Source: Candidatus Krumholzibacteriia bacterium
GTDB taxonomy: Bacteria; Krumholzibacteriota; Krumholzibacteriia; LZORAL124-64-63
Assembly: GCA_016744705.1 (NCBI GenBank)
Contig: JADGDU010000019.1
Location: 1-64,000, forward strand
Direction of reading: 5' to 3'
Length of the DNA stretch: 64,000 nucleotides
Of this stretch, positions 47,815 to 56,560 are shown in pieces (the stretch's first letter is position 1; each line of letters starts with the position of its first letter). The translations under genes and the position numbers were made by a program. The notes under the pieces were generated by a model. The model saw nothing but the letters and a program-made list of their open reading frames with translations, ran no database searches and was not told where the DNA came from.

Positions 47815-50483
47815 TGTCTGTGTACGCCCGATTGACCCTGCCTTGGCTGATGATACTGGTGGGCCTGACTCTGTATGGATGTTCGGGTTCGGCTCCGGAT
47901 CCCAAGACGGAGGAGGTGGTTCCTTCCATCGCAGTGCAGACTACTGAGGAAGTGGTGAAGGACGACCCCATTCCCGTGGTGCCTGTGGGCATCGATACTT
48001 CTTTTGTGCTGGCAACCGACAGTTCTTTTGGTGTGGTGCTCAATGCCGACACTTTGGAAGTGCTGGAGATCCAGGCTGAAGAACTGGAATTCCGGGAACA
48101 AGTGGTGGACACCCTGGCTGCGGTGGCGCGGTTTATCCAGCTGGCCTCCACCGGGGACGAACGTTTTGCCATGAGTGCGGCCGACAGCCAGGCTGTGGGA
48201 CACCTCGTCCTGCGGGGCATGGCCGATAACGACCACGGAGCGGCTCTCATTTTAGGGCTCGACGAAACCGTGCGACAAATTGACGGCATGGTTCAAACCT
48301 CTGATTCTCTGGGCACGGCCCTGGAGTGGGACAGCAACGATCCCGCTCGCCAGGTTCAGTCCCGGGAAGTGAAAGTGGCAGTGCTGGGTTTCAGCGGCCG
48401 CAGCCTGGATTTGCGCCGCCAGTTGGTGGACTTGCAGAACGGTTTGGATCTGGCCACCATGACCGCCGACTCTGCCCGCACCCAGCAATCTGTGGGGCGC
48501 CTAGTGCAGGAATTCAGCTCGGACCTGGATCAGATGATCAACGAAATGGGCCGCGCATCGCGCAATATTTCCGCCGGAGCCTTGTCGCCTGAATCTTTGC
48601 GTGGCCTGCAGGACAATCTGCAATCCCGCCAGTCGGCCCTCATGGAATATGAAGCCCGGTGGAATCAATTTGAAAAGACGGGCAGCCTGGACTTGGCCAA
48701 CCCCGCCAACCCTTACAACTCCACCCGCATGACCAGCCTGTTGCACCAAATGGGCAAAGATCTGGGTTATCTGGCTTCTCTGGCCTCAACCCGGGCCGCA
48801 GATTTGGACAGCGCCGCCACCTTCCAGGATGAACTGGAGAGTCGCCGTAAAGCCGAAGAATACGTCAAGCAGGTGCAAAAGACCCTGGTGGACCTGAAAG
48901 AGCGAAACCGCAACCTGAGCGGCGCTTACAACCGCCTGGCAGCCCGGTACTGGAAAGACCGGTTGGGCCAGGTGGCCAGCCAGAAAGAAGAACGGGAAGA
49001 CCTGTACGCTTCTCTGGAGCGCATGGTGGCCAGAGCCGGTGGCACGGCCCAAATTCGCCAGCAGGACGATTTGCTGCGAACCTACCGTTCATCGTCAGAT
49101 CGTCTCTTGGAATTGCGCCGCCAGCATCTCAATAAAGTGGCTGGGCATGACCGCCTCAGCGAAGCGGTGGCTTCCGCTTTGGCCGCTGATCTCTACAACC
49201 GGGCCAGGGTTCTGGGCGAGCCCCAGGATTACGACGCAGCCATCACCGGTTATCAGGCCATGGCCCAAAGCCAACCTGGCCAGCACACCTGGTATTACCA
49301 GATGGCCAGCCTGGCCTGGAGCCGATCCCAGGAAGGCTGGGCCCAGAATGATACCCTGGGCACCGCTGCCAATTCAAGAGACCAGGCCTCCCTGTGGCTG
49401 GACCAATGCGAAGACATTCTGCTGCAAAGGCACCAGTTTGATGCCACCATGGATGAAACCAAGGCCCTGTTGTCGGGGGATGCTGCGGTGGCCGCTGAGG
49501 GCAATCCGGAAAACGCACCCGCGGCGAGGGCGGGTCTTTTTCTGCCCCAGGACAACCGTTGGTTCTACCGCCGTTTTGTGGTCCAGGCCCGCAACGACCT
49601 GGCCCAATTGGGCCCCGCCTTGGTCGACGAAGATGTGCGCCGCTGGATGTTGAACATCGATGTTTTGCGCAAGCGCCTGGCCTTTGAAGAAGGCAACGGC
49701 GAAGACTTCCTTTACCGGTACAGCCGGCAGGCCATGCTGAACGAAAACCTGGACCCGGCCACCGTCAGTGGCCTGCTCCAACACTGGTCCTGGGACGAAG
49801 GCAACCTGGCGTTAAGGCAACGTTACAGCGCCACCAACCAACTGCCGGATACCACCGCAGCCATGGCCGCGGTGAAGCGCGACTCCTTACTGGCTTTGGG
49901 CAAAGACGCCCGCACTCATGGTGTGCGCCGTCAAATTGATTGGTCTGTAGGGGCCACCCAATTCCTTAAAACCCAAGAGTACGATGCTGGCCTGGGCCGG
50001 ATGCACGAACTTTTGAAAGATGTGGCCCAACAGCCCAACATGAACCCGGAAGTGGGCCAGATCGACTCTACCATCACCGCGGTTTATCCGGTCTTTCTCT
50101 ACAACCGAGGCACATTCTACCAGCAGGAAGGCCAGCGCCGGGAAGCGTTCTACTGTTTCCTGGGTGTGGCCGAAGAGTATGCCACGGACTTAAAAACCGT
50201 AGCCACGGCTCGCTACAGCGCGGCCTCCATGTTGGCCGACGGCAACAAACGGGGGGCCTTGGGTCTGGTGCGCGCTTCCATCACGGAGGCCTTGCGAGTT
50301 ATCGGCAAAGATCCCGCCGGGTTCGATCTCGAAACCCTGGTCTCCATGTATGAACTGCGCCAGGGGTTGGCCGGTGATCTGGGCTTGTTCCAAGAGGCGG
50401 TCACTGCTCGCGATGAAGTGCGGGTGCTGCAGGGGTTGATGGATCAGGCTTCTCTGAACCAGGCTGCGGAGGTGTCACCGTGA
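47811..50483 (+). CDS. Large helical lipoprotein (890 aa)
   Basis: An exported lipoprotein with lipobox LTLYGC (Cys about 24). After a Pro-rich spacer the protein is mostly helical with coiled-coil stretches (for example SRRKAEEYVKQVQKTLVDLKERNRNLSGAYNRL-like residues 345-380) and TPR-like repeats near the C-terminus (FLYNRGTFYQQEGQRREAFY). I do not recognise a family. Start GTG at 47811 or ATG at 47814; the latter overlaps the previous stop by one base. It overlaps the following gene by 4 bp. A periplasmic scaffold for the ExbB/ExbD-linked complex is the most plausible role, by context only. Confidence 0.65.
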   Translation: MMSVYARLTLPWLMILVGLTLYGCSGSAPDPKTEEVVPSIAVQTTEEVVKDDPIPVVPVGIDTSFVLATDSSFGVVLNADTLEVLEIQAEELEFREQVVDTLAAVARFIQLASTGDERFAMSAADSQAVGHLVLRGMADNDHGAALILGLDETVRQIDGMVQTSDSLGTALEWDSNDPARQVQSREVKVAVLGFSGRSLDLRRQLVDLQNGLDLATMTADSARTQQSVGRLVQEFSSDLDQMINEMGRASRNISAGALSPESLRGLQDNLQSRQSALMEYEARWNQFEKTGSLDLANPANPYNSTRMTSLLHQMGKDLGYLASLASTRAADLDSAATFQDELESRRKAEEYVKQVQKTLVDLKERNRNLSGAYNRLAARYWKDRLGQVASQKEEREDLYASLERMVARAGGTAQIRQQDDLLRTYRSSSDRLLELRRQHLNKVAGHDRLSEAVASALAADLYNRARVLGEPQDYDAAITGYQAMAQSQPGQHTWYYQMASLAWSRSQEGWAQNDTLGTAANSRDQASLWLDQCEDILLQRHQFDATMDETKALLSGDAAVAAEGNPENAPAARAGLFLPQDNRWFYRRFVVQARNDLAQLGPALVDEDVRRWMLNIDVLRKRLAFEEGNGEDFLYRYSRQAMLNENLDPATVSGLLQHWSWDEGNLALRQRYSATNQLPDTTAAMAAVKRDSLLALGKDARTHGVRRQIDWSVGATQFLKTQEYDAGLGRMHELLKDVAQQPNMNPEVGQIDSTITAVYPVFLYNRGTFYQQEGQRREAFYCFLGVAEEYATDLKTVATARYSAASMLADGNKRGALGLVRASITEALRVIGKDPAGFDLETLVSMYELRQGLAGDLGLFQEAVTARDEVRVLQGLMDQASLNQAAEVSP

Positions 50484-51421
50484 GGTACTGGTTGGTGATC
50501 ATGATGATGCTTCTGTTGGCCGCTACGGCCTGGAGCCAGGATGCCGAAACCGAAGTTCCGCTGCCTGATTATCTGGAAGAGTTAAAGAAGCTGGCCCAGG
50601 ATCACCTGGACAACAACGAGAATGCAGGCGGGTCCACGGTGGCCCCTGGGGCTCAAAGAATGTCCGGCCCCATCAGCAGGAAAGACTATGCTGAATATGT
50701 AGGCGGAGCCGGGTTCAGCGGAAGTGTGGAAAGCGACTCGGTGAGTTTGACCAGGCCGGTTATTCCGCGAGTGGTGATCACTGATCGCAACGCCCTGAAC
50801 TATCTCTTCGATTGCTGCGCCTACAACGAAGTGCATCCCGACTCGGTGCGATTCATCGAGATTTACGACTTCAGCCGCTCGGGTTTCAGCAACGGTGATG
50901 TGATGGTGGTGCATCCCTCGGGGAACAGCTACATCCTCGAGGCATTGGACATCGAATTCCTGGACTCAGCCGCCGGTTGGGAACATTCAGAACTTTTGCG
51001 CTACCGCGCCTTTCACCGGGAAACCACCTGGATGGATGCCCTGGCCGAATCTCTGGAGCCACCGGACTATTATGATTGGGAAGCCCCTAAACCGGTGATG
51101 ACCCCCGAAGAAGAAGAAGACCTGGCTTTGCGCGGCATTTGGGGCGATGTGCACCGGGCGGTGGATAAGCAGTACGGACTGGGTGCCATGGAAATGTATT
51201 TTGCCCGGGACGACAGCACCACCACCGTGGAATTCTGGGGATATCAGGGAAGCGATCTGGGTTTTGAATTCCTGGGCGCTGGGGACGGCAATGGCCGCAA
51301 CGACCTGCTGACTGTAGCGGTCACCGATACTTTAGTGACCGCCTACCGAAGTTTTGTAGATTTGATGGTGGTCAAAGACAGCCGGGTCGACACGGTGTTT
51401 GTGGGAACGCCCAAACCCTGA
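50480..51421 (+). CDS. Secreted protein of unknown function
   Basis: A 313-residue exported protein. Signal peptide MRYWLVIMMMLLLAATAWSQ is clear, and the mature part has an acidic middle (VMTPEEEEDLALRG) and strand-rich ends (EFWGYQGSDLGFEFLG, LVTAYRSFVDLMVVKD). Two cysteines (FDCCAY) stand together. No family is recognised. GTG start overlaps the previous stop; GGAGG upstream. It is the last gene of the eight-gene operon and is followed by a strong terminator. Confidence 0.65.
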   Translation: MRYWLVIMMMLLLAATAWSQDAETEVPLPDYLEELKKLAQDHLDNNENAGGSTVAPGAQRMSGPISRKDYAEYVGGAGFSGSVESDSVSLTRPVIPRVVITDRNALNYLFDCCAYNEVHPDSVRFIEIYDFSRSGFSNGDVMVVHPSGNSYILEALDIEFLDSAAGWEHSELLRYRAFHRETTWMDALAESLEPPDYYDWEAPKPVMTPEEEEDLALRGIWGDVHRAVDKQYGLGAMEMYFARDDSTTTVEFWGYQGSDLGFEFLGAGDGNGRNDLLTVAVTDTLVTAYRSFVDLMVVKDSRVDTVFVGTPKP

Positions 51422-51451
51422 CCGACTTTTCAAAATCTTCTTTTTTACCTT

Positions 51452-51483
51452 AAAAACAGTGCTTGCTCGCAAGCACTGTTTTT
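51452..51483. terminator. Bidirectional hairpin terminator
   Basis: AAAAACAGTGCTTGC and GCAAGCACTGTTTTT are perfect 15-bp complements around two bases. The T run lies at the 3' end on both strands. It is 30 bases after the end of the envelope operon and terminates it; the following gene starts 44 bases later. Confidence 0.9.
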
Positions 51484-51526
51484 GATATTAAACAGGAGAA
51501 CTCCAACGCCTCCTGAAAGAAATACC

Positions 51527-52318
51527 ATGTCTGATTCCCTGCTGAAATCTCCCGTCCCCCGCATTATCAACCTCGGCAGCGGCAGCAAGGGCAACTCCTC
51601 GGTCATTTGTCTGGGTGAAAAAATTCTTATGGTCGATTGTGGATTCAACCGCAAGCAAACCCTCTTGAGAATGGCCGAAATGGGCCTCAATCCAGACCAA
51701 GTCTGCGGCATTTTGGTCACTCATGAACACGGGGACCATATGCAGGGTGCGCGCTTATGCAGCCAAAAGATGGATGCTCCGATTTTGGCCACAGCCGGCA
51801 CCATCAGTGGCGGCAATATGTCGGCCCTGAATCACCAAATCCTGCGCCGGGGTGAAATTATTGCGCACCACGGTTTCGAAATTACCACCCTCAAGATTTC
51901 CCATGATACTAAAGAGCCCTGTGCCTTCCTGGTGGAAGCCGCCGGTGTGCGCACCTTGTTTGCCACCGATGTGGGCACTGTTGAAGGATTGGATCTCCGC
52001 CCCATGAAGGATCTGGATTACCTCTATGTGGAAAGCAATCACGATGAGGTCATGCTGCGCACGGGCCCTTATCCCGCTTTTCTCAAGAACCGGATCATTG
52101 GTGATGGCGGTCATTTGAATAACCACCAAAGTGGTTTGTTGATCAGGTCCCTGGCCGCCCAATCACCCCAATTAAAGTCCATAATGTTGGCTCACCTCAG
52201 CCATGAAAATAACGATCCCGAGAAAGCTTTGGTCACCACACGGGAGTGCGCGGGAGAATTGCCTGGAGTGATTTGGGATGTGGCTCGGCAACATGAACCC
52301 CGGGAAATGGCCGGATGA
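51527..52318 (+). CDS. Metallo-beta-lactamase-fold hydrolase (YycJ/WalJ-like)
   Basis: A 263-residue MBL-fold protein. The N-terminus INLGSGSKGNSSVICLG and the metal motif VTHEHGDHMQG are typical of the YycJ/WalJ branch, as are NHDEVMLRTGPYP and HLSHENNDPEKA with a further His ligand. Members are thought to be nucleases or phosphoesterases with a role in DNA repair or cell-wall control; substrate here is unknown. ATG at 51527 was chosen because it gives the family N-terminus; an AAAGAAA is the only, weak, ribosome binding site. Confidence 0.85.
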   Translation: MSDSLLKSPVPRIINLGSGSKGNSSVICLGEKILMVDCGFNRKQTLLRMAEMGLNPDQVCGILVTHEHGDHMQGARLCSQKMDAPILATAGTISGGNMSALNHQILRRGEIIAHHGFEITTLKISHDTKEPCAFLVEAAGVRTLFATDVGTVEGLDLRPMKDLDYLYVESNHDEVMLRTGPYPAFLKNRIIGDGGHLNNHQSGLLIRSLAAQSPQLKSIMLAHLSHENNDPEKALVTTRECAGELPGVIWDVARQHEPREMAG

Positions 52319-52404
52319 TTGAGACTTGAAAATCATCTTTTTCAGGACACCACCTCCAAAACAAACTATACTATCGGGACCCATTCTTTTGAGGAGACCC
52401 CATT

Positions 52405-54204
52405 TTGCGAAATATCGGCCTGAAAATTTTGGCTGCCGCTGGTTCTCACGGCACCAATATCGCTCTGCGGCACAAACGTGGCACCCAGTGGCACGACCAG
52501 ACCTATAGCGAAATGGCCACGGCCATCGAAAATTTCGCAGCCGGTCTGGTGGAGCATGGCATCAAACCTGGCGACCGCGTAGGCATCTTCTCACCCAACA
52601 TGCCCCAATGGCTCATTGCCGATTTTGCCATTTTATCTATCCGCGCCATCACCGTGCCCGTTTATGCCACCAACACTGCAGAGCAGCTGTCGGCCATTGC
52701 CACCGATTCGGGCATGCGCTTGCTGCTGGTGGGCACCGAGGCTGAAATTCCTGCAGCCAGTGAGGCTCTGGCCCAATGTCCGGCCATGGAAAACCTCATC
52801 CTGATGGATTCCGACGCCGTGACCGATGATCCTAAAATTCTTGCCTTTGCAGACTTCCTGGCTATCAGACCCACGGAAGCAACAATCAGTGATATTGCTT
52901 CCCGGCGCCATGATATGACGGGCGACGACCTGGCCACCATCATTTACACATCCGGAACCACTGGCAAGCCCAAAGGCGTGCAACTGAGCCACGCAAATTT
53001 TGTGAACCAGCATTCCACTCTCGATACGCGCTTTCAAGTGGATTCAAACGATATTTCCCTCTGTTTCCTGCCTTTGAGTCACGTGTATGAACGGTCGTGG
53101 TCCATTTATGTGCTGCTCAGCGGAGCCATCAACACCGTCCTGATGAACCCCAAAGAGGTCATCGATACTTTGGCTGAAGTGCGGCCCACGGTGATGGTGA
53201 GCGCGCCCCGCCTTTACGACAAGATTCACGCGGCTGTCGTTGACAAAGCAGAGATGGGCCCTGCCTTAAAGCTGAAAATTTTTAATTGGGCTCTGGGTGT
53301 GGGGGAAGAATACTGGAACAATCATTACGCGGGCGTTGAAAACACCGCTGGCCTTAATATGCGGTACCGGGTTGCTGATAAACTGGTACTGACAAAAATT
53401 CGCGACGTGGTGGGTGGACCCAAAAATTTCTTCTCCTCTGGAGGCGCGGCCCTGGACCGGAGTGTGGAAGATTTCTTTCTGAAGGTGGGCCTGCTCATTT
53501 GCCAGGGGTACGGCTTGACGGAGACTGCGCCCATGCTCACCTGCAACTCACCGAGCGCTTTCAAATTTGGTACGGTGGGCCGACCCATTGATGATGTGGA
53601 AATCCGCATTGCCGATACGGGTGAAATTCAAGTCAAAGGACCCAACGTGACCATGGGGTATTTTGGCATGCCAGAAGCCAATGCGGAGGCCTTCACTGAA
53701 GGTTGGTTCCGCACAGGCGACATTGGTCGCCTTGATGATGACGGCTACCTGATGGTCACCGACCGCATGAAAGATTTGATCATCACCTCAGGCGGAAAGA
53801 ATGTGGCTCCCCAGCGCATCGAAACCATGGTGGGGAAAGATCACTTCATTGACCAGTTGGCTATTATTGGCGACAAGCAGAAGTTCATCAGTGCCATCAT
53901 CGTGCCGGCCTTTGAAAACCTGGCCGAGTTTGCCAAGCAAAAACAACTCAAATTCAAAAACTATGAAGAATTGATTTCCCTGCCGGAAGTGGTGGAGCTT
54001 TATAATCGGCGCATCCGCGAACACTCAAAATCTTTGGCACCTTTTGAAAAAATCAAACGTTTCACTCTGGTGGCCAAGCAGTTCTCCCAACAGGCGGGAG
54101 AAATTACGCCCACTTTAAAAGTGAAGCGTAAGGTTGTGGCGGAAAAATATCGCCAATTGATTGAACGCATGTATGCGAGCGAAGGCAAAAATTCGTCTCA
54201 TTGA
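52405..54204 (+). CDS. Long-chain fatty-acid-CoA ligase
   Basis: An AMP-forming acyl-CoA synthetase of 599 residues that activates long-chain fatty acids. P-loop IIYTSGTTGKPKGVQLSH (about 178-195), LPLSHVYERSW, GYGLTETAPM, WFRTGDIGRLDDDGYLMVTDRMKD, in outline 436-460, and the C-terminal Lys in ITPTLKVKRKVV are all in place. FadD15/LACS-type rather than acetyl-CoA synthetase. TTG start at 52405 with GAGGAGACC upstream. It converges with the ABC permease gene 12 bp downstream. Confidence 0.93.
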   Translation: MRNIGLKILAAAGSHGTNIALRHKRGTQWHDQTYSEMATAIENFAAGLVEHGIKPGDRVGIFSPNMPQWLIADFAILSIRAITVPVYATNTAEQLSAIATDSGMRLLLVGTEAEIPAASEALAQCPAMENLILMDSDAVTDDPKILAFADFLAIRPTEATISDIASRRHDMTGDDLATIIYTSGTTGKPKGVQLSHANFVNQHSTLDTRFQVDSNDISLCFLPLSHVYERSWSIYVLLSGAINTVLMNPKEVIDTLAEVRPTVMVSAPRLYDKIHAAVVDKAEMGPALKLKIFNWALGVGEEYWNNHYAGVENTAGLNMRYRVADKLVLTKIRDVVGGPKNFFSSGGAALDRSVEDFFLKVGLLICQGYGLTETAPMLTCNSPSAFKFGTVGRPIDDVEIRIADTGEIQVKGPNVTMGYFGMPEANAEAFTEGWFRTGDIGRLDDDGYLMVTDRMKDLIITSGGKNVAPQRIETMVGKDHFIDQLAIIGDKQKFISAIIVPAFENLAEFAKQKQLKFKNYEELISLPEVVELYNRRIREHSKSLAPFEKIKRFTLVAKQFSQQAGEITPTLKVKRKVVAEKYRQLIERMYASEGKNSSH

Positions 54205-54216
54205 TGAACCGAAAAA

Positions 54217-55803
54217 CTAGGCCTTGCTGAGCCGTTCTCTCATCTTTTCAGAAGATTGCTCAAACTGTTGGCCAGCACTGCTCAAGGTTGCCCGGTATAC
54301 CAACAAAGCTATCCCCGCAAGCACGGCCATGCCCAACACCGGCGACCACCACGTTCCCATCCAAGCCATAGCAAAATACACACCCACCGGCAGCAACCAA
54401 AGCAAGGCTGCGAGAATGAGCGCCAGGGTCCCACCAGTCTGTTCCTTAGAATCGAAATTGAAGAAAGCCCGAAGTGCTGGAGAGTTGATGGAAGCCATAT
54501 TCCCTCCGACAGTGGTCAGCAAACAAACGGCCATCGTGGCCAGGATGGTGACTAAAGCCAGCATGGCTTCTCCCTTAAGCAAACCGGCCAAAATAAGAGG
54601 AGCAATGTGTACGGCAACGACCATAAAATATGCCAGATTTTTGGCCAGAATGATTTGGCGGCCACTCAAAGGCAAGAGGCGGTAACGGTCGGCACCGGGT
54701 CCATCCAACCCAAAATTATTCAAGGGAATGGCAGATTCGTTGAAGACAATATTCATGACTCCCAAAGGCAGAACATAAAGGGCGTGGTCAGGCCGAATAA
54801 GGATCCAGGCCAGGCCGATCAGGCCCATGCTCACCCCCATCAAATGGTCCAAAGTGCGGGTCAGATACCGCAATTCTTTGACCACCATGGGCCCCACTTC
54901 GGAAGACAAAAACCGAGGCACGCCAATGGGGCGGCCCGTGCTTTTGCGGCCACCCAAACTGCTGGGAGGATGGAGCATCACTCGGCGCAGGCTGAAAAGA
55001 GCCAAACCTGAGCTCAAGACAGCCGCCGCACAGACCAGAAACAATCCCCCAAGGCCATGATGGCCTTCCGCCGTGGAAGAAACCCAAACCGAGGGTGAAA
55101 GGAAGCGGAATTGAGTCAACAATCCTGAACTGCCATCTTCATTGAAGAGCAGCACACTGCGGTCCCCAAGGGAGAAAAATATTTCGCCATCGGTGGTGGA
55201 AAAATCACCCATGATGATGCCAAAGAACGGGATCGACAAAAGCAGCGCCAAAACCATCATCATTTCACGTCCCCGCCGGGAAGTGAAGAGGGCGCTGCTG
55301 AATAATTCCACACTCCAGGCCAGCATGGAGCTGAAAACAAGGAAAAGAAGTCCGGCGACCGATCCCAGAACCGGGCTGGGGCAAGCCAGCAAAGGCAAGA
55401 GGGCCATCAGAGAAGCGCCCAGCAAAATCCAATACACCGGCTGCACCAACCGGCTCATCAACCCAATGGATACAAGATCGAAATTACTGAGGGGAAATTG
55501 CCCCATGCGCGTGGGTTGCAGGCCGCGCCCTTCAGCAGTGGTGGATCCTACCATGATGGGAATGAGAAACCAGCCCATCATCACGGCACTCAGATTGGCC
55601 TCCAGAATCATGAGTCCTTGGGCAAAAGAATCGCCGCGCATGGATTTGATGGCCACAATGCTGCCCACCATAATGCCAATAAATCCGAAAAAAGCCATAC
55701 CCATGACCATTGTGGTATTGGCCCCATGCCAGACGCCTTTTTGTTCCAGCTTGCGCCACCAGGCTTTCCACATGTAGGGCAGCAGGGAAATGGCTACAGC
55801 CAT
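54217..55803 (-). CDS. ABC-2-type transporter permease
   Basis: A 528-residue integral membrane protein with about 10-12 predicted helices and no soluble domain of note. Its coupling to the ATPase gene (10-bp overlap) marks it as the permease half of an exporter. It resembles large two-half bacterial permeases of unknown substrate, since segments near 20-230 and 290-510 look like two repeated halves. Substrate unknown. Charged residues are clustered in the loop around KELRYLTRTLDHLMG. Confidence 0.78.
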   Translation of the reverse strand: MAVAISLLPYMWKAWWRKLEQKGVWHGANTTMVMGMAFFGFIGIMVGSIVAIKSMRGDSFAQGLMILEANLSAVMMGWFLIPIMVGSTTAEGRGLQPTRMGQFPLSNFDLVSIGLMSRLVQPVYWILLGASLMALLPLLACPSPVLGSVAGLLFLVFSSMLAWSVELFSSALFTSRRGREMMMVLALLLSIPFFGIIMGDFSTTDGEIFFSLGDRSVLLFNEDGSSGLLTQFRFLSPSVWVSSTAEGHHGLGGLFLVCAAAVLSSGLALFSLRRVMLHPPSSLGGRKSTGRPIGVPRFLSSEVGPMVVKELRYLTRTLDHLMGVSMGLIGLAWILIRPDHALYVLPLGVMNIVFNESAIPLNNFGLDGPGADRYRLLPLSGRQIILAKNLAYFMVVAVHIAPLILAGLLKGEAMLALVTILATMAVCLLTTVGGNMASINSPALRAFFNFDSKEQTGGTLALILAALLWLLPVGVYFAMAWMGTWWSPVLGMAVLAGIALLVYRATLSSAGQQFEQSSEKMRERLSKA

Positions 55804-56543
55804 GGCAGATCCAGTTCGGATTCCAGGGCAGAGTCACCGGCAGCCTGAACAAAAGCCTCTTCGAGGGTGCGGCCTCCAGCAGCCAGGGCATCCATGGAGG
55901 AATTGAGGGCGATTTCTCCTTCTACAATGATGGCCACATGATCCACCAGTTTTTCAATGATTTCGAGAATGTGGGAGGTGAGGAAAATGGTGGTTCCACT
56001 TTGGGACATTCTCTGCAGCAGGCTGCGCAAAACCTTGCTGGCCAGGGGGTCGATGCCTTCAAAAGGTTCATCCAAAAACAGGATGCTGGGTTTGTGGATC
56101 AAAGCCATGGCCAGGGCCAGTTTTTTGCGCATGCCGTGAGACGAGTCTCCGGCAAAGGTGCCCCTTTCATCCCAAAGACCCATGACCGTTAGCAGATCCT
56201 GGGAGCGGGTGAGGGTGTCATCTTTGTTGAGTCCATAAATGCGGCCCACCATGGTCAAATGCTCCAGCATGGATAGCCGGTCAAAGAGGGCCAGGTCATC
56301 AGGCACCACACCAATGCTCTGTTTCGCAGCCAAAGCGTTGGTGACGATGGAATGACCAGCCAGAATGGCATCGCCGCTGGTGGGTGCCAGCAATCCGGTG
56401 ATCATGCGAATGGTGGTGGTTTTTCCGGCGCCATTGGGGCCCAGGAAACCAAAAAACGAGCCCTCGGGCACATCCAAAGAGATGCCCTTAACGGCTTCTT
56501 TTGAGCCAAAGGATTTTTTCAGGTCTTTAATCTCTATGGTCAT
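55794..56543 (-). CDS. ABC transporter ATP-binding protein
   Basis: A 249-residue ATPase of an ABC-2-type exporter. Walker A GPNGAGKTT (near 38), Q-loop region IGVVPDDLALFDRLS, Walker B ILFLDEPFEGID, and the H-loop TSHILEII are present. The signature motif that normally reads LSGGQ is DSSHGMRKK, with little resemblance beyond the Ser and Gly, as in some multidrug-resistance or antibiotic ABC-2 exporters. The ATG at 56543 follows AGGGAGAAATA. Followed by the permease in the same operon; the upstream decarboxylase is only 18 bp away. Confidence 0.9.
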   Translation of the reverse strand: MTIEIKDLKKSFGSKEAVKGISLDVPEGSFFGFLGPNGAGKTTTIRMITGLLAPTSGDAILAGHSIVTNALAAKQSIGVVPDDLALFDRLSMLEHLTMVGRIYGLNKDDTLTRSQDLLTVMGLWDERGTFAGDSSHGMRKKLALAMALIHKPSILFLDEPFEGIDPLASKVLRSLLQRMSQSGTTIFLTSHILEIIEKLVDHVAIIVEGEIALNSSMDALAAGGRTLEEAFVQAAGDSALESELDLPWL

Positions 56544-56560
56544 TATTTCTCCCTGTGGGC

